DNA from: Spodoptera frugiperda
Lineage: Eukaryota; Arthropoda; Insecta; Lepidoptera; Noctuidae
DNA length: 64,000 nucleotides
NCBI RefSeq assembly: GCF_023101765.2
Contig: NC_064223.1
Span: 5,270,001 to 5,334,000, forward strand
Reading direction: 5' to 3'
The notes below the pieces were generated by a model, which was not told where the DNA came from, did no database searches, and saw only the letters and a list, made by a program, of their open reading frames with translations. The position numbers and the translations under genes are program-made. Positions 49,001 through 58,000 of this stretch are shown here, piece after piece. Each line of letters opens with the position of its first letter. Within the stretch, counting starts at the first letter, position 1.

Positions 49001-52000
49001 CCAATCCCTCTCGCTCCGCACCATGGCCTGAACCAGTGCCGGGCGCGAGAGGTCGCCGTCGCCGACCACATCCCTGAGGACTTGGCGGTGCTCGGCCCAC
49101 GCAGGGCACACCGCCACTGTATGTTCTACTGTGTCCTCCGGGCGGTCCTCGCAGTGATAGAGACCAGTACCCTTAGCACGAGTTTGCTCTTCGGCGTTCC
49201 GACTGGTTGGTTAATTTCAGCCGGCCAATAATAGCGTCGAACGCTTTCGTTTCGATTTCTTTAAACGTAAAGCAAACACATACTAAAGGTATAGTAGATA
49301 ATTATGTAAAGGTGTACGTCCCAACGAACTCCAAAAGTGGGATCGTCACGGTTTGTTGATGTCACTATGCTGTATACTTTTCCTTCTGGAAAGTTTTTAC
49401 GTTTTTGAGTGTAAGACCGTAAAAAAATTATATCAGATTTTCAGATAAGGGCTTGTAAGTATTAACATAATTATGTTACACTTTCTGATCACGTTTTCGA
49501 ATGGTTTATACATTTAACATACAATGTTTCACTGTTATAATACTGAAACTGTATGTCGAATTTACTCGTATGATTTCGGAATAGCTAGCACACGCTGATA
49601 ATGATAAAGAGTTCCTCTGTAACTCGAAACTAGTAGAGCTTTTCTCAATATGTGAGTATTCATGAGTAACCCGTTGTTTTTAGTTAATTTAGTATATCTC
49701 ACGATAGTTATTATAAAAATATCATTTGAATCTGATAAAAGATGTTCCAAGTAGTTCAAGATTACATAAATAGCACTTAACATTTACATAACAATATGAA
49801 CTGGGTTCGTTTAATATCATCATCTTACTAAACATTGGCCTTGAACAGAAATAGAAAGTAAACAATCTTAAATATTCATAGGTCGACGTCATTTTCATAT
49901 ACATAAATGTATATATAACTGTATACATTTATTTATATTTTTGTGCGATATAAGCCGGTAGACGAGCAGACGGATCACCTGATGATAACACTGGTCAACA
50001 AAAAAACAGTTTTTGTGTGTAACATGAAAACTTTTGTCTAATTATGTTTCGAGCAAGAATAAGGATAATAGGAATGAAAACAAAATGTTCCAAATACGAA
50101 TAGTTTTCTTGTAATTCGAATTTTAAATATTTTAGAAAATGTCTATATTTTTTGACCAAGTGAAGTTATTCCTCTATATTGCAATAATAAAATCGGGATA
50201 ACCTTCCGATTTTCTTTTATATTTTGCTTCAGGGATGTTTCGTTGTAATATCCAACAATAATCCGCCAGCATACGTGGACTCTACTTGCCTTGATATATT
50301 TTTTCCATAGTAGAAGTATCTTGGTGGAATCTTTCACCGTGTTCATCGATAACGGTCCAGATTTTCAGGAAAGAAGACTAAATTTGAATGTAGAAAATGT
50401 ATTTTCAGCGACATATTACACCCTAAAGCCTTATACATAGATAAAAGTTGCTCAACAATACTTTCATAGTCATTCGATCGGTGGTTTTCGAGAGAAGTTT
50501 TGAGTCACTTTCATGAAAGATTCCCAAGCTGATTTTTCCAAATCGCTTAGTTTTTTTTTTAATATGTTATCTTTCATTAATTGCCTGATATGAGGACTTA
50601 AAAATTAAGCTTTAAATAAGCTAAGGCAGTAAAATTACATGTTCATCGTTTTGGAATAAAAAGGAGCCTCTATTATTACATAGTAATTGAAGCCCGTGTT
50701 TCCTAGAAAAGTTTTTCGATTTTCCAAACATAAAAGTACTTACGTACCTCCATTTTATACCTTTTTAGGTTTCAAAATAACCATCTACCTGTTCCTATTA
50801 AAACGGGTTCAAACGTTTAGCTGTGAACTTGTAAAATGGAAACTTTCTTTCAGCCTGTATTTCAGACTAGATTATAAATTCCGCCATGTTGCCAAATTTT
50901 CTAAAAATAGGCTTTCAAACGTTCGGCGCTTTCGTGGTCTATATTTAGGATGTTTAAATGCAAATGAATACAGAGAGACCTAAAGATATAAAAAGGGATA
51001 CTCGTTTTAAGCAGTATTGAGTATCTGTTGTCTAGAAATCGCAAAATCGACTGGACTGTTAGTATCTAATCTCGGTTTTGGTTGGGTTGAAGTACTTGTA
51101 GTTTTTGAATAACGTGCTTATACTCTTTATTACCGACTTCATTTATCCTAACATTTTTTAAATTAACTAAAAATCTAAGTTTTTTTTACTAAATTCCCAT
51201 TAAGGTTGCTATTCTACTTTTTTATACAAAAACGTTTAAATAGTTTTTGCCGTGTCCGAAACAAATTGATCGGTAACAACCAATTCAATTACTATTTTCG
51301 TGTTCGCGTAAAATAACAAAGCGTATGAAATAACATACACAACACAGTGTATCGTTACTGAATTCTATTATTGTAGTTTACACAAAGCTTGACATAATAT
51401 CGCTGGCAGCAAAAGCTACGCTAACTCGAAATTTGGAATAAAAAGGACTATTATTACATAGCCAAGTTGAAGCCCGCGTTTTAGAAAACATTGTGATTTT
51501 ACATAAGTCATAAAAAAATTGACGTACCTCCATTTTATACCTTTTTATTCAAAAATAAGACAGTCTACCTGTTCTTATTAAAACGGGTTCTAACGTAAAG
51601 CTGTACTTGTAAAATGGAAATCACTCGATTTATGAATTTCGGACTAGACTATAAATTCCGCCAGTGTTGCGCGAGGATCTAAACTTTGGCTTTCAAACTC
51701 GGCGTACAACACTGCACTAACTCATAGTTAGCGTAGTTTGGTGCGTCCGTGTGTATCACTTGAATATCTGTTTCTAGAAATCGCAAAATCAATTGGACTG
51801 AAAGTACCTAATCTTGGTTTTGGTTGGGTTGAAGTACTTGTAGTTTTTGACATACGTGCCCTTATTTTTTGTGTAACTAAAATTCACGCTTTACTCACAT
51901 ATTAATAATGGAGAAAAGATCTACAGTTTCGATTGATTCTTCATCATGAGCAGCACAGTACAGTTGCACAGCCTAAAACTAACACGTAAGTTAACCGTGA

Positions 52001-55000
52001 TTTTTAATTAATTTAGTATGTCTCACGATAGTTATTTTAAAAATTACCATCATATTTTTCTAAATTCCCATTAGGGTTCCTCTTCAAATACAAAAACGTT
52101 TAAATAGTTTTTGCCGTGTCCGAAACAAATTGATCGGTAACAACCAATTCAATTACTATTTTCGTGTTCGCGTAAAATAACAAAGCGTATGAAATAACAT
52201 ACACAACACAGTGTATCGTTACTGAATTCTATTATTGTGTTTACACAAAGCTTGACATAATATAACATATTTACCTACCTATGTAGCTAGCTATAATAAA
52301 ATTGTTATAATAACAAGGTCCAATTTATTTGGGCAGTTCGAGAAGTTTGTTTTTCCTTGTGTGTGACAGCCCTAGTAAGGTCGCATGTATAAGGTAAATT
52401 CTTACATAACGTAAAGCGATAAAAATCAAATTAGCGTGAGCTAGCAATGCAATTAAGGGGACAAATTGCTTGAGATCTATAATCATATGTAAAGATGCTC
52501 CTAAATAAGTGTCTTATGGCAACTTGCTCTTACTTAACTTGGAACTTCAAGGTAAAGAAGTCAATGACCTCTTCTAGGATACATTTCCTAAAAAATCTCT
52601 CGTGATAGGCGATAGGGCGACCTAAAAGGGTCCTACGTTACTTTAATAGTGATCAATTTCCTTTAAACGATCCCTCTCAATAACCTTTGTTAACATTAAC
52701 TGACTCGTGCGATCCTTCACTAAAATAGACCCGAACGTAAGTCTCAAGTAACCAATTCTCATTTGTTACAGCGGTATACTCGTCACAATTTTATTCTTAC
52801 GGACAGAAGATAAAAAGTCTGCGAAGGCTGACCAGCAAGATAAACAGGACATCAACAAGAATCTCAACGGCTTCAGTAACTCCGCACTTTCCATCTCCGT
52901 GATAAGCCAACAGTCTTTTAAGGAGGATTTATTAGACAAACCTAAAACCAGCGCTTATTCTGTGGCAGAGTTCGTGACCATGGTCAAGTCCTTCTTTATT
53001 TTATTATCCTATAGAATAGTGAGGCTCACGCCAGCCTACGGCTTTGTGATCGGTCTCAATGAGATCGCTCTGAGATATACACACGACAGATCAGTATTCG
53101 AGCCCGCCATATTTGACCACATCACGTGTGACAAGTTCTGGTGGCGCAACTTACTGTACATCAACAACCTCTACCCACAACGAGAGATGTGCATGGTCTG
53201 GTCCTGGTACATGGCCAACGACACGCAGTTCTACGTCGTCGGGATTATACTTCTACTTATTTCTGTCAAGTAAGTACGAATTTAAAAATAAAAGCCAATA
53301 AAAAGACGGACGGCTAAGGCGAAAAAACTACAGACATAATGTAGCGTACATTTGCGCTGGTTTCAGCAACAAATGGGACTATTTCCTAGTGTAAAGTGAC
53401 AAAATCTGCTCGCTTTTTCTCTCGAACACTTTTTCGTAAAGTGGAAAAGTTTGTTTACTGAATTCTTACAAGTTGTCTAGCCAAGTATTAAGCCGATTTA
53501 TGTTATGATGCCGTAGTGAAATTCTTGAAACGGCATTCAGCCAACAGTACCCAATGTAATACACTTTATTCAGCGAGCTCCTACTGTTCTTGGCTAACTT
53601 TGCGTATCGTACTCTCATATCTTTGTTTTATTTGTTGGTTGTATTTCTTCGGGGTATATTATGACATTCTTGTATTTACAGGCACCCGAAGTTCGCGATG
53701 GTATCTCTCGGGTTGTTGATGGTGAGTTCATGGGCGACCACCATCTACATCTCAGTGTGGCATCAATACAAGGCGCGGATACAGGAGCCTTTCGAAATGT
53801 TTGACCCGCTGTACGACAAGCCGTGGTCGAGGATTGGACCTTACTTAGTCGGTAAGTAGTTTAATAATAACTACAGAACAAGTGAGGGAAGAAATTAGTT
53901 TTCTCGTCGATCTTTGTAAAACTTGTACCGAAATATGAATAGACTGTGATGGATGAGTGTTGTAAGAAGAAGTAATTACCGATTCACTAAGAATACGAAA
54001 CCTCAACAAAGTTACGCGTGTCCCGCCTTCTCTCGAGTCATACTCAGGTTTTTGTAGCTGTATAAGGGGAAGCTCTCAACTCCTTAAATTGAATCATCCT
54101 CTGAAGCAATTTCAAATTTGATAAATTATGAAGAGCGGCCGATGTCGGATGACTGGCTGCTATTCCTTATTTCTAATTTATTCGCGATTTGCCGCGTCAT
54201 CGTTATTATCATCAAAGACTTTAAGATTGGTGTATTTTTTTCAACGATATTTTTTTATAGGTTGCTTCTTTAGAGTTTGTGCTCATTGATGATTTGAAAT
54301 TCAATTTTATGATGAGTACAATTAGATGCATTTTCTTTTGTAAAAACTAAATGTTAATTTTAATATCAAAACATAGTACGCTGCAGTTGAATATGCTGTT
54401 ACCGTTTAGAATAAATATTTGTTAGACGAGATCTTGCTCCGGGTCGGACTGTAATACTTGTGTTTTAAAAGCACCCACAGAATAATATGTTATTTTAAGA
54501 AAGTACGCTGTATAATACGTAACCTAGGATTTAGTTACATCATAAGCTATTTATTGTTAACCTCCTTCTTTCTTTTCGGTTATAAATTATGAATTATTAT
54601 ATTATTACGACATCAGAGATAGATGTCTCGCAAAATTTTGCAAAAAAATGTATTGCGTAAAATTTGTAACTGTCAATAAATAATGGATATTAGTATGCAT
54701 TATTCGTAGACAGACTTAAATAAGAATTAATATTTTATTTATATAAAACTTTCACTTCCTCGTAATAACTCTGCTGGGTACACAATTCTGAATTCTATTG
54801 TAGTACAAAATTTTATGTGAAGTTACCCATGAAGCCTCTATTCACAAAACAATGCCGGCAAAATTGAAAAGCGAATATTAAAATAGGTCGAAAACGGCGC
54901 TCTAGTATGCGATAAAATAAAAGCACTGTTAAAAATTATTCGGGTCGATACCCGACCGCGGCGCGCTGAGCTCAGATCGCGAGGAATGCTCGCCGCGCCA

Positions 55001-58000
55001 CTGATTGTCTATCCCTTCCGAACTGCGATCCTCTCGTAATCCCCGAAAATGGGCCTTTTACTGAGATTCTATCGATCCTGCCAGAAAGCTACACGGTCAC
55101 TATATTCCGATTTCATTGCTTTGGTCAGTGAACGAATCATAAAGATGTTCGACAAAGCGTAAACGTTGGCCTGAACAATCCGATAAGGTGGCACACTCCC
55201 TCCCCCTTACACTATATGAGTGCCCACACGAACATTGATTATTATCAATAGAACCCCTTTTCTTCGACAATTTGCATGAGAACAAACTTCCTTTCCATTT
55301 CGCTATTCTCTATTCGCTGAAATTGTGTGTGTATTCGGTCAAAACGAGTATCCAATTATGTATATTGTGTTCAGTTCAACAATTTCTGATATGCCGTTGA
55401 GAATATGGGAATAGTTGAATATATTTTATTTGAACACGTACTTCGAATACTAGTGTTTATACACATACACATTGAAATTAGAGCGATGTAGAAATAACAA
55501 CAGCTCAAGTTGAGTCGAGGCAAGGCGGAGACGCTCGCTTGGAGCCGAGGTCGTTGAAAAATTTATTAGAGTTTTATTATAGGGAGGAATTACTCCTCCC
55601 AGTCGCCCTCCAGCCGTCTCATCACTGGAATTTATTCCGCTCATATAATATACAACATGCGTGAAGGTCTGTTCAAACCAATTTTGTACAGCTTCCGACT
55701 GTAATCTCGATGGCTTGCCAATTTACAAATATTTACATAATTACATTATTCTGTGCCTGCTTTAGAATGTGCTATTTGGTATTCTAATGTAAACAACATA
55801 CGTTTTAACATTCAAAACAAATAGCTCAAGTTTCAATCAATGTAATTGGTTCTAGTTGTTGTCGTTGATCTAATTCTAAGTTTCAAATTCCAAGTTAAAT
55901 AATGACGACTTCTCATTGTTTTCGTGTAACGGGTTTAAAAAGGAGAACGTCCTCGTTGACTTGTGTAGAAGTCATTTTGGGAATGATATAAAGTATTCCT
56001 CTGTACGGAAATGGAACCATTGACAAGTTGTGCAACACATTAATTGTGAAATCAAGACCCGGAGCTGCGGACTACTTAATGGTACCGGGGCTCCGACTCG
56101 AAGAGCAGGAGTAGGAACGAGGTGGATTTTAGTCAGTAAGAGTCCCTCTCGCCTCACCCAAGACGTTGAATGATTTCCCACTCAAAAAAAGTTCAGCTCT
56201 TATTTTACAGGTTTACATAATATCTCTATGTGATTTGTTCCAGGAATGATAGTAGGATGGTACTTGCACAAGACTAAGTGCCAACTTAAGCTGCCGTACT
56301 GGGTGGTGGCGGTGGGCTGGCCGGTGGCGCTGGCCATCATCGGCAGCCTCATCTTCAGCATGGTGGACGGCTACTTCGAAGTCTGGCCCACTGCCTTCTA
56401 TATTAGCATTGGACATACTGGTGAGCATTTAAACGAAATTAGATTAAGAATGACGAAAATTGGAATTAGAAAAAAGTTTTGACAGACTTATTTCTAGTAA
56501 GTTTCACTATTTTCTAGCACGCTGTTTTAAATGTTACTTTTTATTTGGCAATATTAAATACTTATTGTTTATTTTTTTCTATTCAATGGTTTGTTCAGGC
56601 GTAACTAATAAAAAAGCTATGCTCCTGAAAAATGTACAGTTCTATAAATAATTGTGTACAAGATTTTAATCTAATACAATCTAAAGGTAAAGAATATCTT
56701 CTAGAGCCACCAAATAATGGTCTACTTACATAATTTTGTTGCTCCCAATATTCCGAAATTAGACAATTTCCGCTTCGCTAGAAGGTTTCCCTGGATATAG
56801 CCATTCGTGTGCAAAGTATTTGAATCCGATTAGTTGGACTGAGTGTCGACGTTATCGCCCCACTAAGAAACTGCTGCCACATTATCTCCTCTCCTATCTA
56901 AATTACCAGAGACTTTTAAAGACAGAAATAAGATTTGCTATTATTTAAAGCTACCTACAGATGCTTTCATCTCTTTGCTAATGTCGTAAAACATTTACTT
57001 ATACGTACATACAGATATAAAATACACAAACTTAATATGAAGAATTTCTCATACGTCTAACATAAATACATCAAAGAATCTTTTTTCTCAAAGAAAAATA
57101 ATAAAGAGTATGAATTTTATTTTTACATCAAATGATGCGTAAGGTCTACGCGATCGTAGCAAAGTGCTACGCCGTAGTATTCTGCGTAGCGACACATAAA
57201 ACAAGATACGCGCTTTACAGGACAAAATAAAAAATCGTTCTTTTAAAACTGCATTGAATCATAAATGAATTTCGTAAATGAAGTGAAAATTGGTTTTTAA
57301 TACTTCGTTAATTGCTTTGCTCATTTAATGTTGTCACAGAACATTTACATTTTATCATGGAACGCTTGGAAACATATTAACATAATCTTTTAATGATTGC
57401 TCCGGTATTTCAATTAAACTTGATGTTTGCCGGAGTTTACTGCTGGTGGCTCCTATAAAGGGGTTTCGCCCACGCATAAAAGAATACGTTGCTAGATCGT
57501 ATCGTTCGTAAACTAATTTCTTTTAAAAGGTTAGGTTTCACGACATCGATATTGTTTTGTTAGAGATTTTATTAAAAGTAGCACTATTTTACAGACGTAA
57601 TTGGCAGATATGTGGTTGTCACAAAAAAAAAGTAATTTTGCGGTATAAAGAAATAATTTTATGTCAAATCTCATACAAGAACTATTAAACACTATAAATC
57701 TACTCAGTTCTAGACTTTGTGCTATTGGGTTTGTCGATAGAAAAGCCAAATAACATTATGTCTGGAGTCTGGACCGGATCTTGAGCCCAATAACCCAAAT
57801 AAAGTTTAACGATCACTACGGCAGTATAAAAATAGCCTACCTAAACATTACTACGTTAACAAATTATATAACAACCAAAACTGTAATAAAAATATAGTGA
57901 CTTAGGTATTTATATGTAGGCATTGCCTAGCGGGTTATCAGGGCTCCGGCTCGAAAAGCAGAAGTAGGAACAGGGTAGTTTTTAATCAGTAAGAGTCTGA

